Position numbers and translations under genes: made by a program. 64,000 nt of DNA from NCBI GenBank assembly GCA_947497065.1, contig CANMEQ010000007.1:1-64000 (forward strand), written 5' to 3'. The notes under the pieces are model-generated. The model searched no databases, was not told the DNA's origin, and was given only the letters and a program-made list of their open reading frames with translations. The DNA comes from an uncultured Paracoccaceae bacterium. Lineage in GTDB: Bacteria > Pseudomonadota > Alphaproteobacteria > Rhodobacterales > Rhodobacteraceae. Each line of letters starts with the position of its first letter. The stretch's first letter is position 1. Below, piece by piece: positions 38,371 through 47,590 of this stretch.

Positions 38371-40506
38371 TTAACTGCGTCGTTGGACCTGACCTGCGCG
38401 GTTCGGATCCCTGTGACGATCTATTGATGCAACATTCGTGTCGGCTTCAAGGGCCGTCATGATGATATGCATATGTTCTACGTCGCGCAGATCAACCTCG
38501 ATCAACAATCGATAGTAATCCGGTTTGCGATCCACAAAAACGAGGTCCGAGATATTCGCATCATGCTCGCCGATTAAGGTACAGATACGCCCCAGCACGC
38601 CAGCATCATTTGTGATCGTTAGCTCTAGCGTGATGGTGTTGGTCGCCGAATGCGTCCCCTCTTGCCAGTGCAAATCAATCCAACGTTCGGCTTGATCTTC
38701 AAGGTCGGCCAGGACTTCGCAATCGATGGCGTGCACCACTACACCTTGGCCGCGATACGTGATGCCAACGATCCGTTCACCTGGCACAGGCTGGCAACAC
38801 TGTGCGCGTCTGTGTGTTTGATTGGCGTCCAACCCGATCACGGCGCGGCGCGCTTCGATTTCTTGACCAACGGTTTTGGCCAGCTCTGGATAGATGGCAG
38901 AGACCACATCCCGCGAGGTGATTTCGGCCGCACCGACCCGTTCCAGCAGGTCATCCACATTGCCCAGCCCCAAGGCTTTCCCTGCCGTTTTCAAGGCCTT
39001 GTCCGTTGGTTTTTTGCCGACATTGTCGAAAGACACGCGGACCAATTCGCGCCCCAACCGGATAAATCGCTCACGGTCTTCTTCGCGCAGGGCTTTGCGA
39101 ATGGCGGTTTTGGCACGCCCCGTAACGGCAATATCAATCCACGTGGCCTGAGGCGTCTGCCCCTCGGCTGTGATGACCTCGATTGATTGTCCGTTTTTCA
39201 GGCGCGTCCAAAGCGGCACGCGCAAACCGTCGACTTTGGCGCCAACGCAAGCATGGCCGATACGTGTATGGATCGCATAGGCAAAATCAATCGGCGTCGC
39301 ACCGCGGGGCAGTTTAATAACGTCGCCCTTGGGCGTGAAACAGAACACTTGGTCCTGATACATTTCCAATTTGACGAGATCGAGGAATGTGTTGTCGTCG
39401 TCTTGCTCGTCGATCCGTTCGGTCAGCTGAGCAATCCAGCGCGCAGGATCAACGGCGAACCGGTTTTCGACGCGCTCACCCTCACGGTAGGACCAATGCG
39501 CGGCAACGCCTGCTTCGGCCACCTCATGCATTTCGACGGTTCGAATTTGCACTTCGACACGTTTACCATCGCGGCCTGAAACCGTGGTGTGCAACGATCG
39601 GTAACCGTTCGACTTAGGCTGGCTGATATAATCTTTGAACCGGCCCGGTACAGCGAACCACCGGCGGTGAATGGCGCCCAATGCTGCGTAACATTCCGCC
39701 TCGGATTGGGTAATGATGCGGAAACCGTAGATGTCAGACAGGCGGCTAAACCCCTGTTCTTTCTCCTGCATTTTCCGCCAGATGGAATAGGGCTTTTTCG
39801 CGCGCCCATAAATGTCGCAGGCGATCCCCGCCTTATCCATCTCATGTTCCATGTCGACGGTGATCTTTTCGACCACATCGCCGGTTTCCTTTTGCAAGGT
39901 AATGAAACGCCGAATGATGGAGTTGCGACCTTCGGGATTGAGCACGCGAAACGCGAGATCTTCAAGCTCTTCGCGCATCCACTGCATCCCCATACGCCCA
40001 GCCAGCGGCGCATAAATATCCATGGTTTCGCGTGCTTTTTGGGCCTGCTTTTCAGGGCGCATCGATTTGATCGTGCGCATGTTGTGCAAACGGTCGGCAA
40101 GTTTAACCAAGGTCACGCGCAGGTCGCGCGAGGTTGCCATAAACAACTTCCGAAAATTTTCGGCCTGTTTGGTTTCCGTCGACGACAGCTGTAGGTTGGT
40201 GAGCTTGGTCACACCATCGACCAGTTCCGCAATTTCGCGGCTGAACCTGTGTTCTACGTCCGAGAAAGAAGCTTTGGTGTCTTCGATGGTATCGTGCAAC
40301 AGCGCGGTGATGAGCGTTGCATCATCCATTTGCTGTTCGGCCAAGATGCCCGCAACTGCGATGGGATGGGTGAAATAGGGCTCGCCCGAATGACGGAACT
40401 GTCCGTCATGCATCTCCTCGCCGAACGCAAACGCGTCGGCGAGCATCTTTTCATTTGTCTTAGGGTTGTAGGTGCGAACCAGCGCGATCAGATCATCAGC
40501 GTTCAT
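38371..40506 (-). CDS. rsh: Bifunctional (p)ppGpp synthetase/hydrolase (RelA/SpoT homologue)
   Basis: A 711-residue long-RSH enzyme that makes and degrades the alarmone (p)ppGpp. The hydrolase site HDTIED (71-76) is intact, as is the synthetase region with KKPYSIWRKM, DIYGFRII and GYRSLHTTV. TGS (CFTPKGDVIKLPRGATPIDFA region, seen as FTPKGDVIKLPRGATP) and a C-terminal ACT domain follow. Alphaproteobacteria usually have one such enzyme doing both jobs. It is 15 bases after rpoZ. Confidence 0.97.
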   Translation of the reverse strand: MNADDLIALVRTYNPKTNEKMLADAFAFGEEMHDGQFRHSGEPYFTHPIAVAGILAEQQMDDATLITALLHDTIEDTKASFSDVEHRFSREIAELVDGVTKLTNLQLSSTETKQAENFRKLFMATSRDLRVTLVKLADRLHNMRTIKSMRPEKQAQKARETMDIYAPLAGRMGMQWMREELEDLAFRVLNPEGRNSIIRRFITLQKETGDVVEKITVDMEHEMDKAGIACDIYGRAKKPYSIWRKMQEKEQGFSRLSDIYGFRIITQSEAECYAALGAIHRRWFAVPGRFKDYISQPKSNGYRSLHTTVSGRDGKRVEVQIRTVEMHEVAEAGVAAHWSYREGERVENRFAVDPARWIAQLTERIDEQDDDNTFLDLVKLEMYQDQVFCFTPKGDVIKLPRGATPIDFAYAIHTRIGHACVGAKVDGLRVPLWTRLKNGQSIEVITAEGQTPQATWIDIAVTGRAKTAIRKALREEDRERFIRLGRELVRVSFDNVGKKPTDKALKTAGKALGLGNVDDLLERVGAAEITSRDVVSAIYPELAKTVGQEIEARRAVIGLDANQTHRRAQCCQPVPGERIVGITYRGQGVVVHAIDCEVLADLEDQAERWIDLHWQEGTHSATNTITLELTITNDAGVLGRICTLIGEHDANISDLVFVDRKPDYYRLLIEVDLRDVEHMHIIMTALEADTNVASIDRHRDPNRAGQVQRRS

Positions 40507-40521
40507 GCTGGTTCTACTACC

Positions 40522-40884
40522 TTACTTCTGGCCTTGAGCTTCCATCAAAGCACGCAGCAATTTCTCTTCGCTCAGATCATCGTCAGCTGGCTTGTCTGCT
40601 TCAGCAGATCCACCGCCCATCAACAGAGCCATGGAATCTTCTTCAGGCTCATCCACTTCGATCTGGGATTGGTTCGCTTCGATCATACGCTCACGCAGAT
40701 CGTCGGCGGTTTGTGTTTCTTCCGCAATCTCGCGCAAGGAAACGACAGGGTTTTTGTCGTTGTCACGGGCAACGGTCAACGCACCACCGGCAGAGATTTC
40801 ACGGGCACGGTGTGCTGCAAGCATTACGAGCTCGAAACGGTTCGGAACCTTGTCAACGCAGTCTTCAACGGTCACGCGGGCCAT
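40522..40884 (-). CDS. rpoZ: RNA polymerase omega subunit
   Basis: A 120-residue omega subunit, opening [20 protein letters not shown] with the conserved RAREISAGG. It helps assemble RNA polymerase and in E. coli contributes to one ppGpp site, which fits its position before rsh. The ATG at 40884 is the conserved start; the frame is open far upstream without coding content. The acidic C-terminal tail is typical of alphaproteobacteria. Confidence 0.96.
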   Translation of the reverse strand: MARVTVEDCVDKVPNRFELVMLAAHRAREISAGGALTVARDNDKNPVVSLREIAEETQTADDLRERMIEANQSQIEVDEPEEDSMALLMGGGSAEADKPADDDLSEEKLLRALMEAQGQK

Positions 40885-40928
40885 GGTGGCACTCCAATCA
40901 ATCAAACATGGGATCAGTAAGAAACGGT

Positions 40929-40957
40929 TATCTAGGCGCTTGACATGAAAAACACAA
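40929..40957 (-). promoter_or_regulatory. Candidate sigma70-like promoter of rpoZ-rsh
   Basis: On the minus strand TTGTGT (-35, 40952-40957) and TAGATA (-10, 40929-40934) are separated by 17 bases, about 45 bases before the rpoZ ATG. It is a plausible but unverified promoter. Confidence 0.4.
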
Positions 40958-40982
40958 CCCGATTCCCGCGGTCTTTTATATG

Positions 40983-41564
40983 CTAAAGCGGGACCACAGA
41001 CGCGCGTTCGTCTTCGGGGCGCGCCGCGAGCAGTTGTTGTGTGGTTTTGCCCAAAACAGGGTGCACCCAATCGGGCGCGATATCGGCGACGGGAATCAGC
41101 ACGAAAGACCGATCCTGAACCCTCGGGTGGGGCAGAATCAACACGTCCGGCGCGAGCGTGGTTTGCTGGTCCATCGGCAGGTTGTGCCAGTGATCGAATG
41201 TCGGCCTATCGGGTAATAAAAAATCACCTTTCGCGATCAGGTCCAAATCAAGGGTGCGCTCCCCCCAGCGCTGCATTCGTTCACGACCAAGGGTTGCCTC
41301 GATTTCATGCAGACCGTCCAAGACGGCGCGCGGCGTATCAGAGGTATGAAATGCACATGCAGCATTAATAAAATCAGGCCCTGCGCCTGCGGGAAACGCG
41401 GGCGTGCTGTAGAATGTGCTGACCGTCACCGGCCCCCAGCGCGCCTCGATCGCGGCCACACCAGCGCGCACCGTCGCCTCGATACCGCCCAAAGCTGAGG
41501 CCTTATTTCCGCCCAGCGCGACCAACACCGTTGCGTCATTTTCCGATAGATACCCTTGCGTCAT
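40983..41564 (-). CDS. folK: 2-amino-4-hydroxy-6-hydroxymethyldihydropteridine pyrophosphokinase
   Basis: A 193-residue HPPK of folate synthesis, transferring pyrophosphate from ATP to hydroxymethyldihydropterin. Motifs are VALGGNKA (usually LGSN), the catalytic [15 protein letters not shown] region with DLDL metal site, and [17 protein letters not shown]. The ATG at 41564 gives the usual length. It is the first gene of a minus run and is divergent from the NYN gene. Confidence 0.94.
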   Translation of the reverse strand: MTQGYLSENDATVLVALGGNKASALGGIEATVRAGVAAIEARWGPVTVSTFYSTPAFPAGAGPDFINAACAFHTSDTPRAVLDGLHEIEATLGRERMQRWGERTLDLDLIAKGDFLLPDRPTFDHWHNLPMDQQTTLAPDVLILPHPRVQDRSFVLIPVADIAPDWVHPVLGKTTQQLLAARPEDERASVVPL

Positions 41565-41591
41565 GTCATGAAAGCCCTAAGTTCCGTCTTA

Positions 41592-41629
41592 CCCGTTGGG
41601 AAATCCACTCACAGTTTTCCACCGACGGG
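41592..41629 (+). repeat. Hairpin in the leader of the NYN-domain gene
   Basis: CCCGTTGG (41592-41599) pairs with CCGACGGG (41622-41629) with one G-T pair, extended inward by GGGAAA with TTTTCC. It ends 24 bases before the NYN start and could be an operator or a 5'-leader structure. Confidence 0.45.
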
Positions 41630-41653
41630 ACATATTTGAAAGGACTAGCTGGA

Positions 41654-42226
41654 ATGTTTTATCGAGACGAGCGTCTTGCGCTCTTCATCGACGGATCAAA
41701 CCTTTACGCGGCATCCAAAGCTTTGGGCTTTGATATTGATTACAAACTGTTGCGAACAGAGTTTATGCGTCGGGGCAAACTATTACGGGCCTTCTACTAC
41801 ACAGCACTGCTGGAGAATGATGAATACTCTCCGATCCGGCCGCTGGTAGATTGGCTTAATTATAACGGCTTTACGATGGTCACAAAGCCCGCGAAGGAAT
41901 TCACCGATTCCTTGGGTCGCCGGAAGGTGAAAGGCAACATGGATATCGAGCTTGCGGTCGATGCCATGGAGCTTGCACCGCATGTTGACCACATCGTGAT
42001 CTTCTCGGGCGATGGCGATTTCAAACCGTTGATCGAAAGCCTGCAACGCAAAGGTGTTCGGGTGTCTGTGGTGTCAACAATCCGCAGCCAGCCCCCCATG
42101 ATTGCCGACGAATTGCGTCGCCAGTGCGATAATTTCATCGAGCTGGACGAGCTGCGAGACGTCATAGGCCGCCCCGAGCGCGAGCCGCGTGAAGAGCCTC
42201 AGAAAGTTCTAGCTGAGGAAGACTAA
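41654..42226 (+). CDS. NYN-domain (LabA/DUF88) protein, putative RNase
   Basis: A 190-residue NYN/PIN-like protein. The metal-binding acidic residues are in LALFIDGSNLYAA (near residue 11), KGNMDIELAVDAM and IFSGDGDFKPLIE. Members with all these Asp residues are expected to be metal-dependent nucleases on RNA; the cellular target is unknown. I use the ATG at 41654 preceded by AGGACTAGCTGGA; the longer frame upstream is in the divergent folK region. A terminator follows. Confidence 0.9.
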   Translation: MFYRDERLALFIDGSNLYAASKALGFDIDYKLLRTEFMRRGKLLRAFYYTALLENDEYSPIRPLVDWLNYNGFTMVTKPAKEFTDSLGRRKVKGNMDIELAVDAMELAPHVDHIVIFSGDGDFKPLIESLQRKGVRVSVVSTIRSQPPMIADELRRQCDNFIELDELRDVIGRPEREPREEPQKVLAEED

Positions 42227-42229
42227 AGG

Positions 42230-42251
42230 AAAGGCACCCTCGGGTGCCTTT
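42230..42251 (+). terminator. Intrinsic terminator after the NYN gene
   Basis: A 10-bp perfect stem (AAAGGCACCC with GGGTGCCTTT) with a 2-base loop, running into TTTCGTTTTTT, 4 bases after the stop codon. Confidence 0.93.
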
Positions 42252-42362
42252 TTCGTTTTTTGCCGGTGATCTTTTCCCTGCGATCTAATGGCACGCTGCA
42301 CGGGCACCCTCTGGACGATTGGCGCACCACGATTTAGGGTCCAGCCCAATCGGAGAGCCCCA

Positions 42363-43322
42363 ATGACAGACAGCAAACGCCCCCCTTTGATGCTATATCT
42401 TGCCGCCCCACGCGGGTTTTGCGCAGGCGTAGATCGCGCGATCAAAATCGTTGAAATGGCATTGGAGAAATGGGGCAAGCCCGTCTACGTGCGCCATGAA
42501 ATCGTACACAATAAATTCGTGGTCGATGACCTGAAAAACAAAGGCGCTGTCTTCGTCGAGGAACTGGATGAATGCCCGGACGACCGCCCCGTTATTTTCA
42601 GCGCGCACGGTGTGCCAAAGGCCGTACCAGCCGCAGCCGCCAAACGGGAAATGGTGTATGTTGATGCCACCTGCCCACTGGTCAGCAAGGTTCACATCGA
42701 AGCGCAGCGGCATGCCGACAACGGGTTGCAAATGATCATGATCGGCCATGCTGGGCATCCCGAAACCGTTGGAACTATGGGGCAATTGCCTGAAGGCGAA
42801 GTGCTGCTGGTTGAAACCGTCGCTGACGTTGCGAAGGTCGACGTGAAAGACCCGAATGCCTTGGCCTTCGTCACCCAAACGACGTTATCCGTCGATGACA
42901 CCGCGGACATTGTGGCCGCGTTGAACGCCCGGTTCCCAGCGATCGTCGGCCCCCACAAAGAAGACATTTGCTACGCCACCACCAACCGCCAAGAAGCGGT
43001 GAAAGCGGCTGCACCAAAATGTGACGCAATGCTCGTCGTGGGCGCGCCCAATTCATCGAACAGTCAACGTCTGGTCGAAGTGGCCCGTCGCGCCGGCTGC
43101 GGCTACAGCCAATTGGTGATGCGCGACACGGACATTGATTGGCGCGCCTTAGACGGCATTTCGTCAATCGGCATCACCGCTGGCGCCTCTGCCCCCGAAG
43201 TGCTGATCAACGAAGTCATCGACGCCTTCAAAGCGCGCTTTGACGTCACGGTAGACGTTGTCGAAACCGCCGTTGAAAACGTCGAGTTCAAGGTCCCCCG
43301 CGTTCTGCGTGAACCTGCCTAA
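42363..43322 (+). CDS. ispH: 4-hydroxy-3-methylbut-2-enyl diphosphate reductase
   Basis: A 319-residue IspH (LytB), the last enzyme of the MEP isoprenoid pathway. Three Cys bind the 4Fe-4S cluster: in [18 protein letters not shown] and near [12 protein letters not shown]. The catalytic Glu lies in the [14 protein letters not shown] stretch. The ATG at 42363 is the natural start; upstream frame is non-coding. It is followed 24 bases later by the DUF3429 gene. Confidence 0.97.
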   Translation: MTDSKRPPLMLYLAAPRGFCAGVDRAIKIVEMALEKWGKPVYVRHEIVHNKFVVDDLKNKGAVFVEELDECPDDRPVIFSAHGVPKAVPAAAAKREMVYVDATCPLVSKVHIEAQRHADNGLQMIMIGHAGHPETVGTMGQLPEGEVLLVETVADVAKVDVKDPNALAFVTQTTLSVDDTADIVAALNARFPAIVGPHKEDICYATTNRQEAVKAAAPKCDAMLVVGAPNSSNSQRLVEVARRAGCGYSQLVMRDTDIDWRALDGISSIGITAGASAPEVLINEVIDAFKARFDVTVDVVETAVENVEFKVPRVLREPA

Positions 43323-43346
43323 CGCAATTTGAGACTGGAGAACGCA

Positions 43347-43808
43347 ATGCTCAAAGCGGTCAAAGACATCCCCATTTCAGCGCTCGTCCTTGGGCTGGCG
43401 GGGCTGTTACCGTTCCTTTGGGGTGTTGCCACGCTGTTCAACATCGGACTGGCGCAATGGACCGTGGAAGTCTTAGGCCCTCGGTTTGTTGGGCCTTATG
43501 TGGGGCTTGCCTACGGGACCGTCATCCTTGCGTTCATGTCCGGCGTTTTGTGGGGCTTCGCCACCAAAACCGAAGGCGGGCAAGCAACAACAGGCTATGC
43601 GCTGTCTGTGTTGCCTGCGCTTTGGGCGTTCTTCATGATTGGCGGCGGGCCCGTTTCAGCGGGCATGAACCTGATCGCGGGCTTCGCTGCGCTGTTGGTT
43701 CTCGATTTTGCATTCTGGACATGGGGCCTCGCCCCACGTTGGTGGATGGCACTGCGCATCATTTTGACCTTGGGGGTGGTGCTATGTCTTCTTCCGATCG
43801 TCCTCTAA
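43347..43808 (+). CDS. DUF3429 membrane protein
   Basis: A 153-residue inner-membrane protein with about five helices. The family pattern of a Gly-rich LGLAGLLPFLWG start and YGTVILAFMSGVLWGFAT is clear. Function is unknown; homologues are often next to isoprenoid or methyltransferase genes. I start at the ATG at 43347 with GGAG upstream. Its last 25 bases overlap the methyltransferase gene in another frame. Confidence 0.85.
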   Translation: MLKAVKDIPISALVLGLAGLLPFLWGVATLFNIGLAQWTVEVLGPRFVGPYVGLAYGTVILAFMSGVLWGFATKTEGGQATTGYALSVLPALWAFFMIGGGPVSAGMNLIAGFAALLVLDFAFWTWGLAPRWWMALRIILTLGVVLCLLPIVL

Positions 43809-44407
43809 ACGCCGACCCAAAGACCATCGCAGTCTACAATCAAAAGGCGCAAGATTACGCCACACATTTTGACACAGGCACCAAACCGGGCGCACATCTG
43901 CAACGGTTTATGGCGGCCCTGCCCGAGGGTGGTCGCGTATTAGACTTGGGCTGCGGGCCTGCACGCTCTGCGCGGCATATGCTGGATGCAGGGTTTGACG
44001 TGGACGCGGTTGATGCCTCCGAGGCGATGGTGCGCGTTGCCGCACAGATCAACGCTGTCACCGTGCGGTTAGGCACCTTTGACGACATCACGCAGGTGGC
44101 GGAATTCGATGGTGTTTGGGCAAACTTTTCACTGTTGCACGCCCCCGAAGACCGCCTGCGAGACTACATCACGGCCATCGCCCGCGCCCTACGTGTGGGC
44201 GGCATTTTTCATATCGGCATGAAGGTCGGCACCGGTATGGCGCGAGATGCTTTGGATCGGCGGTATACCTACGTCACCCCTGCATTTCTGGATGGTCTCT
44301 TGCGAGATGCTGGCCTAGACGTCACCGCCACAGACGAGGGCCGCGAGGTCGGCCTGTCTGGTTCAAATGATCCTTGGGTCGTAAAAATGGCGGTTAAGAA
44401 TGGCTAA
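43784..44407 (+). CDS. Class I SAM-dependent methyltransferase
   Basis: A 207-residue methyltransferase. The SAM-binding motif [16 protein letters not shown] is near residue 48; [11 protein letters not shown] and LLHAPEDRL follow in the expected order. The substrate cannot be inferred. The ATG at 43784 lies inside the end of the DUF3429 gene; translation is probably coupled. It overlaps rnhA by 8 bases. Confidence 0.88.
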   Translation: MSSSDRPLNADPKTIAVYNQKAQDYATHFDTGTKPGAHLQRFMAALPEGGRVLDLGCGPARSARHMLDAGFDVDAVDASEAMVRVAAQINAVTVRLGTFDDITQVAEFDGVWANFSLLHAPEDRLRDYITAIARALRVGGIFHIGMKVGTGMARDALDRRYTYVTPAFLDGLLRDAGLDVTATDEGREVGLSGSNDPWVVKMAVKNG

Positions 44408-44858
44408 TTTATATGCCTACACAGATGGGGCTTGTTCGGGGAACCCGGGCCCTGGCGGCTGGGGCGCGTTGCTGATCGCGCGCGAGGGTGATGAGGTCGT
44501 CAAAGAACGCGAGCTGAAGGGCGGTGAGGCGAACACCACCAACAACCGCATGGAGCTTTTGGCCGCGATCACGTCGCTGGAGACGCTCGCAGGCCCGTCC
44601 AAGATCACCGTCGTGACGGACAGTTCCTACGTGAAAGACGGGATCACCAAATGGATCTTCGGCTGGAAGAAAAAAGGCTGGAGAACGGCCAGCAACAAAC
44701 CCGTCAAAAACGAAGAGCTTTGGAAACGTCTGGATGCCGCGACACAGCGCCATGATGTCACGTGGGAATGGGTGAAAGGGCACGCAGGCCACCCCGAAAA
44801 CGAACGTGCGGACGAGCTGGCACGCGCAGGCATGGCTCCATTCAAGGCCGCGAAATGA
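44400..44858 (+). CDS. rnhA: Ribonuclease HI
   Basis: A 152-residue RNase HI that cuts the RNA strand of RNA-DNA hybrids. The four carboxylates are present: Asp in [16 protein letters not shown], Glu in NNRMELLAA, Asp in VTDSSYV and Asp in NERADELAR. It starts within the end of the methyltransferase gene and its stop overlaps the next start (ATGA). Confidence 0.97.
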   Translation: MANLYAYTDGACSGNPGPGGWGALLIAREGDEVVKERELKGGEANTTNNRMELLAAITSLETLAGPSKITVVTDSSYVKDGITKWIFGWKKKGWRTASNKPVKNEELWKRLDAATQRHDVTWEWVKGHAGHPENERADELARAGMAPFKAAK

Positions 44859-45475
44859 CTGTCGTAGAAGCCCTCGACCTGATCGCCGTTTTCATCTTCG
44901 CGTTGACCGGCGCCTTGGTCGCGAGCCGTGCTCAGCTGGATCTTGTGGGTTTCGTGTTCATCGCCTGCCTGACGGCCGTTGGCGGGGGCACGGTGAGAGA
45001 CGTGATTTTAGACCGCGATGTGTTCTGGGTCGCGAACCCCAATTTCATTCTGGTCGCAACGGCTGCTGCGTTTGTGGTGTTTTTCACCGCACACCTTTTG
45101 GAATCCCGCCTCAAAGCAATTTTCTGGCTCGATGCGGTTGCCTTGGCTGTGGCCGTGCCCGCAGGCGTCGCTGCGGCGATCAATCTGGGCGTGGCATGGC
45201 CGATTGTGCTGATCATGGGCGTTGCGACTGGCTGCTTTGGCGGCTTGATGCGCGATGTTGTCTGCAACGAAGTGCCGCTGGTGTTGAAACAGGGCGAATT
45301 ATACGTCACCTGCGCCTTTGCGGGGGCTGGAACCGCCCTGATCTTGTTGCTATTGAATCAACCCATGAACATCGCACTGTTGGCCTGTTCGGGCGGAACT
45401 TTTGCACTGCGGGCAGGATCATTGGGGTTCGGCTGGCGCCTTCCGGTCTACAAAAGCCGCCCTCCGCGCAGCTAA
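44855..45475 (+). CDS. TRIC/UPF0126-type membrane protein
   Basis: A 206-residue inner-membrane protein with seven helices in two repeats, each with a Gly-rich hinge: [15 protein letters not shown] and [16 protein letters not shown]. Eukaryotic and archaeal TRIC relatives are K+-permeable channels; bacterial members are suggested to conduct cations but physiological roles are uncertain. It is translationally coupled to rnhA and ends convergent with fmt. Confidence 0.88.
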   Translation: MTVVEALDLIAVFIFALTGALVASRAQLDLVGFVFIACLTAVGGGTVRDVILDRDVFWVANPNFILVATAAAFVVFFTAHLLESRLKAIFWLDAVALAVAVPAGVAAAINLGVAWPIVLIMGVATGCFGGLMRDVVCNEVPLVLKQGELYVTCAFAGAGTALILLLLNQPMNIALLACSGGTFALRAGSLGFGWRLPVYKSRPPRS

Positions 45476-45476
45476 A

Positions 45477-46385
45477 TCAGCCCAGCCGTGACGGTGGCGT
45501 CCAGCCCTTGATCATATCGCCCACAGGCGCGGCCCGTTTGCCGGCCCGATGCGCTGATAGAATTTCAACCGAACCACCCGCGCAGCCAACGAACAGACGC
45601 GCGCCTTCGACAGATACCTCACCCGCAGGCAAGATTTTGTCGGATGCAACAGCCTGCAACAGCTTCAACCGGTCGCCACTTGCATCGGCCCATGCGCCCG
45701 GGAACGGCGACAACCCATTGATGTGGTTCGCCAACTGGGCTGGCGTCATGCCCCAATCAACGCGCGCCTCTGCCTTGTCGATTTTACTGGCGTAGGTCAC
45801 ACCGTCTTCGGGCTGCACCTGCGGCACGAGCCTGGGCAGTGTCTCCAGCGCCTCCACAATTGCAGCAGCCCCAAGCGCGCTCAACCGATCATGCAAGGCA
45901 CCTGTGGTCTCGCCAGCTTCAATCGCAATCTCGCGACACAGCAAAACAGGCCCGGTGTCCAACCCGGCCTCCATCTGCATGATGCAAACGCCGGTGTCCT
46001 TATCACCCGCCATAATGGCACGATGAATTGGCGCAGCCCCCCGCCACCGCGGCAGCAAAGATGCGTGAATGTTCAAACAGCCATCGCGCGGCGCATCCAA
46101 AATCACCTGCGGCAAAATCAAACCGTAGGCAACGACGACGGCAATATCGGCGTTCAACTCCGCAAACGCGGCCTGCTCATCCGCCCCTTTGAGCGACACA
46201 GGGTGCCGGACAGGCAATCCCAAAGCATCCGCACGGGCATGCACTGGCGTCGGGCGCTCTTTCTTGCCACGTCCCGCAGGGCGGGGTGGTTGGCAATAGA
46301 CGGCACAAATATCATGACCGGCCTCCACCAATGCCTCCAAAACCGGCACCGAAAAGTCAGGCGTTCCCATAAACACTATGCGCAT
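45477..46385 (-). CDS. fmt: Methionyl-tRNA formyltransferase
   Basis: A 302-residue enzyme that formylates initiator Met-tRNA. It opens [19 protein letters not shown]; the catalytic Asn/His/Asp region is [17 protein letters not shown] with the preceding NIH, and [11 protein letters not shown] follows (seen as [14 protein letters not shown]). The C-terminal OB-fold binds tRNA. The ATG at 46385 is conserved. It is last in the operon def - deformylase-like gene - fmt, joining the enzymes that add and remove the formyl group. Confidence 0.97.
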   Translation of the reverse strand: MRIVFMGTPDFSVPVLEALVEAGHDICAVYCQPPRPAGRGKKERPTPVHARADALGLPVRHPVSLKGADEQAAFAELNADIAVVVAYGLILPQVILDAPRDGCLNIHASLLPRWRGAAPIHRAIMAGDKDTGVCIMQMEAGLDTGPVLLCREIAIEAGETTGALHDRLSALGAAAIVEALETLPRLVPQVQPEDGVTYASKIDKAEARVDWGMTPAQLANHINGLSPFPGAWADASGDRLKLLQAVASDKILPAGEVSVEGARLFVGCAGGSVEILSAHRAGKRAAPVGDMIKGWTPPSRLG

Positions 46386-46450
46386 CGCGTTCCCTCTTCC
46401 TCTGACCCGAAAACTCCCCCCGGAGGGTCGTTTGGCCACACGTCCAAAGC

Positions 46451-46942
46451 CTACAGTTTGCGGGCCTTCTTCAACAACATAGCCCGTTTCGTGCGGCTCA
46501 ATTTGTCGAAATACATCTTGCCGTTCAGGTGATCGATTTGGTGCTGCACGGATGTCGCCCAAAGACCAACGAAATCTTGCTGCTCCAGATCACCACTCTC
46601 ATTCAAAAATTGCACAGTCACCGCACGTGGGCGTTCGAGCCCTGCCGACATGCCCGGCAAATTGGGCGAGGCCTCTTCATGGGCGCGCAACTCGACCGAT
46701 GCGTGCAGAACAACTGGGTTTGCCATGCGCACAGCTTGGCCGCGTTTGTCGGAGGCATCAACAACAGCCAACCGCAGCGGCACCCCCAATTGTGGCGCGG
46801 CCAACCCCACACCGGGCATCGCATCCATCGCCTCGATCATCTCATCCCATAGGGCGCGTATATCGTCGGTGATCGCCTCGACCTCAGCCGCAGGGGTGCG
46901 CAGCACCTTGGCGGGCCACATGATGAAAGGTCGATGGGCCAT
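46451..46942 (-). CDS. Peptide-deformylase-like protein lacking catalytic residues
   Basis: A 163-residue paralogue of Def. The first motif [10 protein letters not shown] (44-53) is intact. The second, EGCLS in active enzymes, reads EASPN (90-94), losing the metal-binding Cys. The third, HExxH, reads HQIDH (134-138): both His ligands stay but the catalytic Glu is Gln. Deformylase activity is therefore unlikely, although the fold should be kept. The gene lies between def and fmt, 18 bases after def, and shows no frameshift, so it seems maintained by selection. It may regulate or pair with Def; that is inference. Confidence 0.88.
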   Translation of the reverse strand: MAHRPFIMWPAKVLRTPAAEVEAITDDIRALWDEMIEAMDAMPGVGLAAPQLGVPLRLAVVDASDKRGQAVRMANPVVLHASVELRAHEEASPNLPGMSAGLERPRAVTVQFLNESGDLEQQDFVGLWATSVQHQIDHLNGKMYFDKLSRTKRAMLLKKARKL

Positions 46943-46960
46943 GATGCCTCCGATTACGGA

Positions 46961-47494
46961 TTATCCGTTCTTTGCCTCACGGGCCAATTCACGTTTCAGC
47001 TTTTGCATTTTTCGCGTGATCATCTGACGCTTCAGCGGTTTCAGATGATCGATAAACAATGTGCCGTTCAAATGGTCCAGCTCGTGCTGTGCGCAGGTAG
47101 CCCACAGCCCGTCAAATTCTTCCTGAACGATTTTCCCATCCAGATCGGTCCACTGCATTTTCACTACGGCGGGCCGCTCGACCTCGGCGTATTGATCTGG
47201 AATGGACAGACATCCTTCGTCATAGATATTGCGCGCCTCAGAGGCCGCGATGATTTCCGGGTTGATCAACACCATCGGCTCTGGCGTGGCCCCCTCTTCC
47301 TTCACGCAATCCATGACAAACATGCGTTGCAACACGCCAATTTGCGGCGCGGCCAAGCCGATGCCCGGCGCATCATACATGGTTTCCAACATATCATCAG
47401 CCAGCGCGCGCAGATCTTTGTCGACCGATACGATCGGATCAGCTGTCGCCTTTAGGCGCGGATCGGGGTGGATAAGAATTTTTCTCAATGTCAT
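46961..47494 (-). CDS. def: Peptide deformylase
   Basis: A 177-residue active-type deformylase that removes the formyl group from new proteins. It has GIGLAAPQIG, EGCLS (93-97) with the metal Cys, and HELDH (137-141) with two His and the catalytic Glu. I prefer the ATG at 47494 (MTLRKILIHPDPRLK); an ATG three codons upstream at 47503 is also possible. It is first in the def-fmt operon and divergent from the C-S lyase gene. Confidence 0.96.
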   Translation of the reverse strand: MTLRKILIHPDPRLKATADPIVSVDKDLRALADDMLETMYDAPGIGLAAPQIGVLQRMFVMDCVKEEGATPEPMVLINPEIIAASEARNIYDEGCLSIPDQYAEVERPAVVKMQWTDLDGKIVQEEFDGLWATCAQHELDHLNGTLFIDHLKPLKRQMITRKMQKLKRELAREAKNG

Positions 47495-47521
47495 GCCGCC
47501 CATTTAAGGCGAAGTTTACAT

Positions 47522-47550
47522 AGGTGCAACATGGCTGGGGGCTTGCACCT
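47522..47550. promoter_or_regulatory. Inverted repeat in the def-C-S lyase divergent gap
   Basis: AGGTGCAA and TTGCACCT are perfect 8-bp inverted arms around a 13-base loop, in an 87-96-base gap between divergent genes. It may be an operator for either gene or a leader hairpin of the lyase. Confidence 0.45.
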
Positions 47551-47590
47551 CGCGGCTCAGCGGATAGCGTGCGAACAAAGGAGATCACTG

